Shown one piece after another: positions 26,044 through 35,292 of a DNA stretch of 64,000 nt. Numbering within the stretch: position 1 is the stretch's first letter; each line of letters starts with the position of its first letter. Origin of the DNA: Polyangiaceae bacterium (GTDB lineage: Bacteria; Myxococcota_A; Polyangia; Polyangiales; Polyangiaceae); the NCBI GenBank assembly GCA_009781005.1, contig WQYX01000008.1, forward strand, positions 1 through 64,000, given 5' to 3'. A program made the position numbers and the translations under genes. The notes under the pieces are model-generated. The model ran no database searches. It was given only the letters and a program-made list of their open reading frames with translations, and was not told the origin of the DNA.

Positions 26044-26238
26044 ATCCCGCTTTCGATTTGACGTGATCTCATCGTTGGGGCCTGCGGTGCGGTCCTCAAA
26101 GCCACACAAGGCTATTCACTTCGCCTTCGGCTTCGTCGCTCTCACTGTACTCCGTCCAGCAAAGCTGGACTTCGTACAGTTCGAGTCCGGTCGCATCACA
26201 TGCCCCGCCTCGACCTCACGTCAACTTGAAAGCGGGAT
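26044..26238 (+). repeat. R1 repeat, copy a (complete)
   Basis: This 195-bp element is closed by a perfect 11-bp inverted repeat, ATCCCGCTTTC (26044-26054) and GAAAGCGGGAT (26228-26238). Inside come the R1 ends (GATTTGACG and CGTCAACTT), a core (ATCGTTGGGGCCTGCGGTGC), a hairpin AGCC...GGCT, and a second hairpin GTCCAGC/GCTGGAC nested in TGTAC/GTACA. It is over 90 percent identical to 47260-47451 across the interior but not in the outer arms, where that copy has a different, again self-complementary, sequence. It lies between two divergent genes. Confidence 0.9.
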
Positions 26239-26386
26239 GGTGAAGTAGCACCACTTTCGCGCCGTGACCAAATCGCGACTCGTCGGCGCATGCACGCGTG
26301 ACGCCTCTGTGATCGCGGCGTTTGCATGGAACTTCGTTCGCGCAACACCCGCAGGCGGCTTAACCATTTCCCCGATAGGGGAACCC

Positions 26387-27106
26387 ATGCATAGCGCAAC
26401 GATCTTCAAGACGATTGCAATGGCCACCATCGTCGCGACGGCGGCAGTGGCAATGGCGCTGCCTCGCTCCGCGTTCTCGGCGGATCGGATGGATGCGCCG
26501 GCGACCGATCCCGTGGCCACCATCGGCAATGTCTACACGTGGATGGACGGCACGAACTTCATCGCAGCGATAACGGTCTCTCCGTTCGCTGACAAGTCCG
26601 CGCAGTTTTCGAGCTCAGTACAATACGTCTTTCACATGACGAGCAGCCCCGGCTTCGCCGAGCAGTCGGCTCCACTCGATCTCATCTGCACCTTCGACGC
26701 GAGTCAGATCATCTCGTGCTGGCTCGGGACCGACGAGTACGTCACGGGGGACGCAAGCAAAGAAGCCGGCATTACCTCGGAGGATGGCAAACTGAAGGTC
26801 TTTGCCGGACTTCGCGCCGACCCATTCTTCTTCAACTTGGGAGGATTCAACGACGGCGTGGCGGCCATCACCGAAGCCTTGCCAGTCATCGGCGATCAAG
26901 GTTGCACGTTCCTCGACCCCGGATCCATCGTCGCGCTGCAGGGGCTCTTCAAAGAAGTCCCGTCGAACGCGAACCCTGAGCGAACGAACCCCGACGACTA
27001 CGTCGACGCACTGACGCTCGCGATCGTCATTTCGATCGACAAGTCACTCGTAACCAAGGGCGGAAATCTCGTCTCCGTCTGGGGCGCCACCCATCAGGCC
27101 CAGTGA
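26387..27106 (+). CDS. DUF4331-family secreted protein (N-terminal type)
   Basis: A 239-residue exported protein. The start MHSATIFK at 26387 gives a signal peptide ending AFSA. After it come RMDAPATDPVATIGNVYTWM and FIAAITVSPFADK, the start of DUF4331 (DHxDAPxxxxxxxxDIxDxYxW). Later DPFFFNLGGFNDGV fits the middle of the domain. The typical C-terminal half (GGRxLxDDVxD) is missing here but appears in the next gene, so the two together make one family unit. Members are secreted with unknown function. No Cys lipobox is visible. Confidence 0.88.
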   Translation: MHSATIFKTIAMATIVATAAVAMALPRSAFSADRMDAPATDPVATIGNVYTWMDGTNFIAAITVSPFADKSAQFSSSVQYVFHMTSSPGFAEQSAPLDLICTFDASQIISCWLGTDEYVTGDASKEAGITSEDGKLKVFAGLRADPFFFNLGGFNDGVAAITEALPVIGDQGCTFLDPGSIVALQGLFKEVPSNANPERTNPDDYVDALTLAIVISIDKSLVTKGGNLVSVWGATHQAQ

Positions 27107-27122
27107 GAAAGTGAGCCGAATC

Positions 27123-27803
27123 ATGCATCGTCCCATCATCCTTGGCGCCCTCGGCACACTCCTGATCACCCTCGCGTGCAGCAGCAACAACGACTCGGAC
27201 AACTCTCTGTCGCCCCTTCCGGATGGCGGCGAAATCGACGGAGCTGGACTCGATAGCGCACCGCCGGGCCCGCCAGCGCCCCCTGCGCTCGGCGCCGTAC
27301 AGATCACCCGGATGGGTCGCCCCATCACGAACATGATGCTCAATCACACGTTCGACTCAGACGCGGCGGCGAAGCAAGCGGCCGTCGATGAGTACAACGC
27401 GAACAGCAAGATCGGCACGTGGAACAAGTACGTCTCCGAGTTCGAGACGAACCTCGCTTTCTGGGACATGCTCGATGGAGACTGCGGAAATCAGGCGCTC
27501 GTCGACTGGTCCGACCCCCAGGTGCCGGGCTACAAACCGCTCGCCACAACGCTCGCCGACGATCGGCTCTGGGTCGACACATCGAAGTCCACGTGCACGA
27601 CGTACTTCGGCGTTGAAGCCAACGCGACGGGGCTTTTGGCAAACACCGACTGCGGTGGACGCAAGTTGAACGACGAAGTGATCAAGATCACGTACACGAT
27701 GCTCGCGACCGGCAAGATGGACACCACCATCACCGACGGCACGACACCCGTGGCCGCGAAGACGAACGGGACGACGTTCCCTTATCTCGCGCCGGCCCCC
27801 TGA
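27123..27803 (+). CDS. DUF4331-like lipoprotein (C-terminal type)
   Basis: A 226-residue lipoprotein (lipobox ITLAC). An ATG at 27123 is chosen; a GTG at 27111 in frame is possible. The mature part has GAVQITRMGRPITNMMLNHT and ends with CGGRKLNDEVIKITYTML, the conserved RMGxPxxN and GGRxLNDDV features of the DUF4331 C-terminal half. It lies 16 bases after the preceding gene, which carries the N-terminal half. The pair looks like a split or complementing family unit. An R2 element begins 27 bases downstream of the stop. Confidence 0.85.
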   Translation: MHRPIILGALGTLLITLACSSNNDSDNSLSPLPDGGEIDGAGLDSAPPGPPAPPALGAVQITRMGRPITNMMLNHTFDSDAAAKQAAVDEYNANSKIGTWNKYVSEFETNLAFWDMLDGDCGNQALVDWSDPQVPGYKPLATTLADDRLWVDTSKSTCTTYFGVEANATGLLANTDCGGRKLNDEVIKITYTMLATGKMDTTITDGTTPVAAKTNGTTFPYLAPAP

Positions 27804-27830
27804 TCTGTTGGCGAAGAGGTGTCAGCTCGC

Positions 27831-27955
27831 TGAACGCGTTTGATAACCGTTGCGAGCGACGCAAAGCTAGGAAGGCCGACCGAGGAATACTCGGAGTATT
27901 TTGAAGGAGGCCGACCGACGATTTGCGGCGCGCAGCAGGTTAGCAAACGCGTTCA
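27831..27955. repeat. R2 repeat, copy b (complete)
   Basis: The outer arms TGAACGCGTTTGATAACC (27831-27848) and its inverse (27938-27955) match at 17 of 18 positions. The R2 end motifs are GTTGCGAGCGACG and GGCGCGCAGCAGG. The interior carries a perfect hairpin AATACT-CGG-AGTATT flanked by two copies of GGCCGACCG. The first three bases of the right-hand arm, read on the minus strand, are the TGA stop of the next gene (27953-27955). Confidence 0.85.
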
Positions 27956-28933
27956 TTCGTACATCACGTATTCAGGTTCCGGTGTGAGCGCGAGGACCTC
28001 GCGTGGTGACATGAGCGGTCTGCCGCCCGCCGTGTCTTCGTCGAAGAACAGCTTCATGCCGATGTGCACGTCCTTGGGCAAGCTCTTGGCGAGAAAATTG
28101 TATGTTACAACTTTCGCTCCCTTCGGTCCGAGACCGTCGACGCTCTTGATGATCACGACGCCGGGCGACGGCGCGACGACGGCCTCGTCCTTGAGGACGT
28201 AGGAATTGACTTGGTGAAAGACGAGCACCTTCTCGGGCAGATCCTCTTTCGTCACGATCTCGGAGAGGTAATCGGCAACTTCGTTGATCGCGGCGCCCGT
28301 CGTCTGTCCGTAGTAGACGCCGGGTTTCTGCTTCGCCTTCATCGCCCACTCGGGATCGAGTGCGACGCCAACATCGGGCTCACGCAGGTATTTCTCGAAG
28401 TGCTTCACCTCGGTCAGAAAATCCGAGCGACCAGGCTGCACGTTGAGGAGCAGGAGAGCTTTGGAGGCGCGCGCGGCGGCGAGGTAGCTGTCGACAACGG
28501 AGTTAGGAACGCGATAACGATACTTGCCGTCTGGGCCGGGCGCGCCTTGCACGACGACCGCGATGAGCTCGAAGATCGGCATCACTTTGCGATCGGCAGC
28601 GTACTTCTTCGTGTAGCTGACGATCTCTTTTGCGCGCGCGGTGAGGTTGCCGGTAAGTCTGCCGAGAGCTGGCGCTCCGGGTGTCCCGCAGAAACCAACG
28701 AGCCTATAGGTGGGAAAAATCTCGCGTCCACCAAGAGGCAACTCGATCTTCGGTGGCGGCTCCGTCAAAGGTGCAGGCTCCGCCGGCGCGAGGACTTGCA
28801 CCTTCGACTCCGTCGAGATCGTCTTGATCTCGGGTCCTGCGCCCTTGCTTAGAGATGGATGAGACACGCATCCGCTCGCAAGGATGACTCCGAGCGCGAG
28901 TGCTGCGCGCACGAGCGGATCCAACCAACGCAT
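27953..28933 (-). CDS. Lipoprotein of glycoside-hydrolase-like barrel type
   Basis: A 326-residue lipoprotein (lipobox ILASGC). After a Pro-rich linker, residues about 75-326 resemble a TIM-barrel: YRLVGFCGTPGAPALGRL, then IFELIAVVVQGAPGPDG, ALLLLNVQPGRSDF, VGVALDPEWAM with an Asp-Pro-Glu, KVLVFHQVNSYVLKD and PGVVIIKSVDGLGPKG. This resembles DUF4015/GH-like secreted proteins with a D-P-E motif. The catalytic pair is not established. The gene is 7 bp after the histidine kinase gene and is probably co-transcribed. Its stop codon lies inside the R2b arm. Confidence 0.8.
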   Translation of the reverse strand: MRWLDPLVRAALALGVILASGCVSHPSLSKGAGPEIKTISTESKVQVLAPAEPAPLTEPPPKIELPLGGREIFPTYRLVGFCGTPGAPALGRLTGNLTARAKEIVSYTKKYAADRKVMPIFELIAVVVQGAPGPDGKYRYRVPNSVVDSYLAAARASKALLLLNVQPGRSDFLTEVKHFEKYLREPDVGVALDPEWAMKAKQKPGVYYGQTTGAAINEVADYLSEIVTKEDLPEKVLVFHQVNSYVLKDEAVVAPSPGVVIIKSVDGLGPKGAKVVTYNFLAKSLPKDVHIGMKLFFDEDTAGGRPLMSPREVLALTPEPEYVMYE

Positions 28934-28940
28934 GCTCCCA

Positions 28941-30710
28941 TTATGGTGGCGACCCTGTTTCAACACCCTGTTTTTTCGCGCGCTCGCGTGCTTCGCGCGC
29001 CGCTGCGGCCACCGCGAGAATTCGTGTGCCGGGCAGATGCAGCACGAAACATGCGCCGCCGAGACGCTGACTCTTCGTTGCTTCAATTTCGCCACCGTGT
29101 TCGACCACGATCTTTTTCACGATCGCCAAGCCGAGCCCGGTGCCGTCCGCTTTGGTCGTGAAGTACGGATCGAAGATCCGTCCGCGCGTGGACTCCGAGA
29201 TCCCAGGGCCGTCGTCGTCGACCTCGATGCGCGCGCCATCGTTCTCGTTCGTCGCACGGACAAGGACGTGTCCGAGGGTCTGTCCCGCAACATGCGTCGC
29301 CGTTGCAGTTGGCGCGCGCGCGCGCGCGTCACGGATCGCCTGCACGGCGTTGCGCACGAGATTGACGATGACGCGCCTGAGCATCTGACGATCGATCGCA
29401 ACGACGATAGGCTCGGGCGGGACCTCCCAACGGATCTCCACGTTCGCCGACGACGCGAGGGGCTCGGCATCCGCAGACCCCTCGCCGAGCGATGGATCTT
29501 CGAGATGACCGAGCTGGTTTTCGCAGTCGTGCAAGAAATCCGAAAGATTCGCCAGTGCGAGTTCCGCGGTCGGGAGGCGCGCAAAACTCGAAAAATTCCC
29601 GACGAGCCTGCGCAGCGTGCCGACTTCCTCTTCGACGATCTCGAGTGTCGTGTCGAGAAGATGCCTGTAGTCTACATCCTCTCCGCCGTACTTCTCGTGG
29701 CACTCCTGCACCGCGAGTTGGATCGGCGTCAGCGGGTTTTTGATCTCGTGCGCGAGCTTCTGCGCCATGTCCTGCCAGGCGCCGATGCGCTGAAGAAACT
29801 CGATGCGCGCGCGCGACTGCGCCATCTCCGCGAGCATCCTGTTGAACGTGCGTGCAAGGTCCGTAAGTTCATCGGATCCCGTGACCGGCACGCGCACGGA
29901 CAGATCACCCTGCGCCACGACGTTGATGGCCGCGCCGAGCCGGTTGATACGCCGCGTAACGCCGCGCGCGAGCGTAATACCGAGGAGAACGCCGAGGATC
30001 GACGTGACACCGAGCAGCGCCGCAAACGCGTTCAAATAGCCTTCGTAGAGTTGCGAGCGCGACGCCTCGAGCTGGTGATAGCGCGCAACGACGGATCCGC
30101 CCGACTCGAGCTCGTCGAGCCGCTTTCGTGGCACTGCGAAGGTCGCGAGAAGCACGGGCCCGCCGGCCTCGTTCGTGAGCGGGCGCGTCACGTCGAGGCT
30201 TCGTTCGGTCGCTACGTCGGCGGGCCGGCCTCGATCGCGGTGCGCGATCGTCTTTGCGGCGAGATCCTCTGCGTATTCGGGATCGTCCTTTGCCAGGGGT
30301 GGCGCGCGCAGCACGGCGATCGACACGAGCCCCGGGTAGCGTGGAAAAATCGTATCGAGCTCGAATCCCAACGTCGCAAAGTTCCCCTTTTTCGCCGCCT
30401 CGCGAAGCACCGGATCCGAAGCGATGGCCACGGTTTGATGCCGGAGATCGTCCTTCATTGACTTGACGAGATCCTTGTAGACGTCCACGCCTCGATCGAG
30501 CTGCTCGCCGATCTCGGGGTTGAACCAGATCGATGACGCCTGACGGAACATCGAGGTTGCGAGGTAGAGGGCCGCGGCTAGTGGCACCATCGTCGACAGG
30601 AAGATGACGATCGCGAGACGCTGCTCTGTCTTGCCGCGGAAGAACAAGCCGAGCGTCCAGCCAACGATGGTTCTGGAGACCGATCGAACGACGTGTCTGC
30701 GCTTGCGCAC
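28941..30710 (-). CDS. NtrY-like membrane sensor histidine kinase
   Basis: A 589-residue protein. GTG at 30710 is taken as the start because the region above it overlaps the divergent gene. A helix (IVIFLSTMVPLAAALYLA) and a second helix (AFAALLGVTSILGVLLGITLA) flank a periplasmic sensor of about 180 residues. HAMP follows (RRINRLGAAINVVAQGDLSV), then HisKA with the phospho-acceptor in AHEIKNPLTPIQ, and HATPase with NAVQAI, DDDGPGISE and GTGLGLAIVKKIV. The order and the AHEIKNPLTPIQLA signature match NtrY. The cognate response regulator is not adjacent. The lipoprotein gene follows after 7 bp. Confidence 0.93.
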   Translation of the reverse strand: MRKRRHVVRSVSRTIVGWTLGLFFRGKTEQRLAIVIFLSTMVPLAAALYLATSMFRQASSIWFNPEIGEQLDRGVDVYKDLVKSMKDDLRHQTVAIASDPVLREAAKKGNFATLGFELDTIFPRYPGLVSIAVLRAPPLAKDDPEYAEDLAAKTIAHRDRGRPADVATERSLDVTRPLTNEAGGPVLLATFAVPRKRLDELESGGSVVARYHQLEASRSQLYEGYLNAFAALLGVTSILGVLLGITLARGVTRRINRLGAAINVVAQGDLSVRVPVTGSDELTDLARTFNRMLAEMAQSRARIEFLQRIGAWQDMAQKLAHEIKNPLTPIQLAVQECHEKYGGEDVDYRHLLDTTLEIVEEEVGTLRRLVGNFSSFARLPTAELALANLSDFLHDCENQLGHLEDPSLGEGSADAEPLASSANVEIRWEVPPEPIVVAIDRQMLRRVIVNLVRNAVQAIRDARARAPTATATHVAGQTLGHVLVRATNENDGARIEVDDDGPGISESTRGRIFDPYFTTKADGTGLGLAIVKKIVVEHGGEIEATKSQRLGGACFVLHLPGTRILAVAAAAREARERAKKQGVETGSPP

Positions 30711-30730
30711 GCTACGGGCCCCAATCGGCG

Positions 30731-31846
30731 GTGACGGAGGAAGCTTCGGGTGCAGACATGGCTCTCGATCCGCCAAGCCTCGACCGCAAACTGCGTTTCC
30801 GAGGGGCCAGAAGTAGACCATTTGAACGACGCTTCGTGCAAATCGATTACGGTAGGAGGGTGCTCACGTCCGACGTGCATTTCGAAGGGTGGACGACGGA
30901 GACGTGGACGCGCTTCGTGGAACTCTGGAAGCCGCGCGCCACGCCTGTTCGCGAGCTCACGCGGCCGCGCGGCGGCATCATCGCCATTCACGACCGCGGG
31001 CGTCTGCGGAAGCTCTTTCACACAAAGACCGGGCGCCTCGGTCCGCACGGCGCGTGGCCCGTCCCGCTGTCGGAGCTCGCCATGACCCACCATGCGAGCT
31101 GGGCCCTGTCAGCCGAGATGGGCGCGCTCGAGGAGTTGATGGAGCGCTTCGGCGCACGACTCGAGCGGTCGCACGATCTCACCGCGCAATCGCTTCTCCT
31201 CATCACCATCGTGCACGAGATGCTGCAAGAAGGACTCGTCGAGCGCTGGCCAATGCGCCTTCAAGGCGTACCGCCGCCAACCGCGCCCATGGTTCGCCAT
31301 GCACTCGACGCGATCTGTCCGGACGGCTTCGCGATCGTGCTCGGACTCTTTCACAACGGGGAACTCTGGACCGCTGGCACTCTGCGCCGGCAGGGCACGG
31401 GTTTCGATGTATTCGCAGGCCCCGAGGAACTTCGTCCGCGCATGGGCGTTCTGTCGGGGGATTGGCGTCGCGACTACCGCCATCTCGGTCGCGCAGTCGA
31501 AGAGCACTACGCGCCCGTTGCGCTCGGGTGCTTCGCGGAGGTCAATCGCTTTCGCGAGCTTTCGATCGATCCACGTGCGGGCGCGTGGAGCCGCGCCGCC
31601 GTCGTGCGTGACGTGGTCATCTCGCCCATGCCGATGGCCGTACGCCTCGCCCTTGGTGCTGACGGCGCGCGCTTCGCGATCGAGGGCATTCGCGCAATCG
31701 TTGGGCAGAGCGAATCGTTTCGACGGCTCGAACCATGGGCGGAGAACATGCGAAAGCGTCTCGGAGATGCCGCGGGGCATCGTGGCGTCTCCCACGCCCT
31801 GGGCTTCGATCCGGTCGCCGCCCTCCGCACCCTCCTACGGCGCTGA
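30731..31846 (+). CDS. Conserved hypothetical protein
   Basis: A 371-residue cytoplasmic protein; an ATG at 30758 would give 362 residues. No signal peptide or membrane segment is visible. Recognisable secondary elements include RFVQIDYGRRVLTSDVHFEG at the N-terminus and SPMPMAVRLALGADGARFAI toward the C-terminus. No family is recognised. It is transcribed divergently from the NtrY-like kinase across about 20 bp, which suggests shared regulation. The TGA stop (31844-31846) is followed at once by an R1 end (CCGCTTTCGATTTG), so the stop codon borders a repeat arm. Confidence 0.82.
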   Translation: MTEEASGADMALDPPSLDRKLRFRGARSRPFERRFVQIDYGRRVLTSDVHFEGWTTETWTRFVELWKPRATPVRELTRPRGGIIAIHDRGRLRKLFHTKTGRLGPHGAWPVPLSELAMTHHASWALSAEMGALEELMERFGARLERSHDLTAQSLLLITIVHEMLQEGLVERWPMRLQGVPPPTAPMVRHALDAICPDGFAIVLGLFHNGELWTAGTLRRQGTGFDVFAGPEELRPRMGVLSGDWRRDYRHLGRAVEEHYAPVALGCFAEVNRFRELSIDPRAGAWSRAAVVRDVVISPMPMAVRLALGADGARFAIEGIRAIVGQSESFRRLEPWAENMRKRLGDAAGHRGVSHALGFDPVAALRTLLRR

Positions 31847-31936
31847 CCGCTTTCGATTTGCCACGATCGGGCAGGCACTGGGGCCTGCACCTACAACCGA
31901 TCACGCACTCGTAGGGGCGCCCCCGTGGCCGCCCTG
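31846..31936. repeat. R1 fragment joined to an R3 hairpin repeat
   Basis: ACCGCTTTCGATTTG (31846-31860) and GGGGCCTGC are R1 left-end and core material, without a right arm. Next comes GTAGGGGCGC with GTGGCCGCCCT (31911-31936), which matches the R3 hairpin at 60081-60107 except for one arm mismatch and a loop change. The R3 part is translated as GGHGGAPT at the C-terminus of the DUF559 gene. Confidence 0.75.
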
Positions 31937-32311
31937 CACGGACGCACAACGTTCTGCGGCTTCGCGGATGCGCTGAACGACGGTCACGAGGTCGTAAAGG
32001 ACATCTTCTTCGTTCACGTGAAGGACGCGCCAGCCAAGTTCTGCAAGCGTTGCATCGCGGACCGAATCTGGATGCTCGCGATCGTCGTGCGACGCCCCAT
32101 CGACCTCGATGACGAGCCGAAGCTTGGTACACGCAAAGTCAACGATGCAATTGACAATGACGAGTTGACGGCGAAAGGCAAAGCCGATCTTTTTTCCCGA
32201 GAGTTCTCGCCAAAGGCAATACTCCGAGTGCGTGGGGGAAAAACGCATCCTGCGTGCGCTCGCTTCGAGGAAACGGGCGCGCGCAGGGGAGACGAGATGC
32301 CGGCCGTACAT
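31901..32311 (-). CDS. DUF559 (Vsr-like) endonuclease-domain protein
   Basis: A 136-residue protein of the DUF559 family, related to very-short-patch repair and restriction-type nucleases. The core has ARRMRFSPTHSEYCLWREL, then FRRQLVIVNCIVDFA with the catalytic Asp, the LRLVIEVDGASHD motif (Glu/Asp and His), and a final LGWRVLHVNEEDVLYD. Family nuclease activity is inferred. The C-terminal GGHGGAPTSA is encoded by an R3 repeat, so the tail may be added by the repeat. The gene is bracketed by R1/R3 material on one side and the complete R2c element on the other, and stands alone between unrelated genes. Confidence 0.88.
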   Translation of the reverse strand: MYGRHLVSPARARFLEASARRMRFSPTHSEYCLWRELSGKKIGFAFRRQLVIVNCIVDFACTKLRLVIEVDGASHDDREHPDSVRDATLAELGWRVLHVNEEDVLYDLVTVVQRIREAAERCASVQGGHGGAPTSA

Positions 32312-32313
32312 GA

Positions 32314-32458
32314 TAAGAGCAGTTTACCAGCCTGCTGCGCAAATCGATTCGTCGGTTGGGCGCTGCGGTGCCTGCGCACGTACGAAGAGTACGCTTACGC
32401 GGGCTCCTCGCGCTCCGCCCTAGCCTCGATTCGCTCGCAACGGCTGGGAAACATGCTC

Positions 32459-32461
<3 letters not shown>
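32314..32461. repeat. R2 repeat, copy c (complete)
   Basis: Outer arms are TAAGAGCAGTTTACCAGCC (32314-32332) and its inverse at 32442-32461 with one mismatch and one indel. The R2 motifs appear in reverse order (GCCTGCTGCGC at the left, CGCTCGCAACGGC at the right). The core has GGGCGCTGCGGTGC and a hairpin GTAC-GAAGA-GTAC. The right arm contains the TAA stop codon (32459-32461) of the carboxyltransferase gene. It is homologous to R2d at 51541-51723. Confidence 0.85.
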
Positions 32462-34033
<1,572 letters not shown>

Positions 34034-34083
34034 GGGGAATGCCTTATAGAGGCTCTCGGCCCCGGGCAAAAGTGCCGCGATCA

Positions 34084-34206
34084 AACCGCTTTCAAGTTGA
34101 CGCGAGGTCGAGGCGGGGCCGAGGAGCGGACCGGAACAGCCTTGAAGGCTTTGAGGACCGCACCGCAGGCCCCCAACGATGAGATCGCGGCAAATCGAAA
34201 GCGGTT
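34084..34206. repeat. R1 repeat, copy c (compact form)
   Basis: A 123-bp element closed by AACCGCTTTC (34084-34093) and GAAAGCGGTT (34197-34206), a perfect 10-bp inverted pair. Inside are the R1 ends (AAGTTGACGCGAGG and GCGGCAAATCG), a core with hairpin AGCC...GGCT and GAGGACCGCACCGCAGGC. It is R1a/b read in reverse with about 70 bp of core missing. The first two bases of the KamA stop codon TAA (34205-34207) fall in the arm. Confidence 0.88.
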
Positions 34207-35290
34207 AGTCCGGCGGATCAATGTACGAGACGTGTTCGCCGCGAAAGGTGCGAAGCACCGTCTCGCCCGAGCTCTCGGACACGACCCACGCCGGCGACAG
34301 AGGCACCTTTCCCCTGCCCCCCGGCGTATCGCAAATGAGCTTTGGCAATGCAATGCCAGAAATCCGGCCCTGGAGCTTCTCCATGATAGAGATGCCCTTC
34401 GCGAGCGAAGTTCGAAGGTGACCTGTGCCTCGCACTGGATCGGCCTGCAAAAGGTAATAGGGGCGGACCCGCGCCCGGATGAGCCCACGGAAGAGCGCCT
34501 CGAGCACGTCGGCGTCGTCGTTGACGCCGCGCAGCAAGACCGACTGGTTCATCACCGGAAAGCCGGCGTCCACGAGCCGCTCGCATGCGGCGATGGACTC
34601 GGGGGTGAGCTCCTTCGGGTGATTGAAATGCGTCATCACCCAGATAGGGTGATATTTGCATAATGCACGCGTTAGCTCGCGTGTGATGCGCATCGGCAAC
34701 GTGACGGGAACGCGCGTCGCGAGTCGGATCGTCTCGATCGACGGGATGGCGCGGATCGCTGCCACGAGCCGCTCGAGCCGGGGCGTTGCCATTGCAAGAG
34801 GATCGCCTCCGCTCACGATGACCTCGCGGATCTCCGGGCGGCGAGAGATCCACGAGAGCGCAAGTTCGAGATTCGCCAAGGAGATCGGCCCGCCGCCATC
34901 GCCCACCATTCGAGAGCGCGTGCAGAACCGGCAGTAGACCGCGCAACGGTCGGTCGCGAGGAGAAGCACGCGATCCGGATAGCGACGGACGAGATGCGGA
35001 GCGACTTCGTGTGCGATCTCTCCAAGAGGATCGACGAGATCGCCTGGCACCTCCACGGACTCGTCGAACCGTGGCACGCACTGCATGCGCACCGGGCAAT
35101 GCGGATCGCGCGGATCGCAGAGAGACAGGTAATAGGGAGTGATCGCGAGCGGGAGTCCTTCACGCTCCGCACGACGCGCGCCATCGAGTTCCTCTTGCGT
35201 GAGGGAGAGAACGCGCGCGAGATCGTCGACGGAGCGGACCGACGCGCGCATCTGTCCCTGCCAAGATGCAACTTTTTGGTTGCTCGCCAT
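34205..35290 (-). CDS. KamA-family radical SAM enzyme (lysine 2,3-aminomutase-like)
   Basis: A 361-residue enzyme of the KamA family, using SAM, an Fe-S cluster and PLP to shift an amino group. The radical-SAM motif is CAVYCRFC (Cys116, 120, 123), and the GGDPL segment is SGGDPLAMA. The PLP lysine is probably Lys328 in PGGRGKVPL. It has the length of EF-P lysine aminomutases (EpmB type) rather than the longer clostridial KamA, so lysine beta-lysine formation or EF-P modification is possible; efp is not adjacent. Two bases separate it from the upstream PPIase gene, so the pair is probably an operon. Confidence 0.92.
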   Translation of the reverse strand: MASNQKVASWQGQMRASVRSVDDLARVLSLTQEELDGARRAEREGLPLAITPYYLSLCDPRDPHCPVRMQCVPRFDESVEVPGDLVDPLGEIAHEVAPHLVRRYPDRVLLLATDRCAVYCRFCTRSRMVGDGGGPISLANLELALSWISRRPEIREVIVSGGDPLAMATPRLERLVAAIRAIPSIETIRLATRVPVTLPMRITRELTRALCKYHPIWVMTHFNHPKELTPESIAACERLVDAGFPVMNQSVLLRGVNDDADVLEALFRGLIRARVRPYYLLQADPVRGTGHLRTSLAKGISIMEKLQGRISGIALPKLICDTPGGRGKVPLSPAWVVSESSGETVLRTFRGEHVSYIDPPD

Positions 35291-35292
35291 GC

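Noticed and set aside
28884-30461. 525-codon open frame antisense to the histidine kinase
   Set aside because: The opposite strand carries intact HAMP, HisKA and HATPase motifs; this frame has no recognisable domain.
34081-34210. R1/R2 copies as ordinary IS elements
   Set aside because: No transposase or target-site duplication could be seen; copies are 120-200 bp and outer arms vary.
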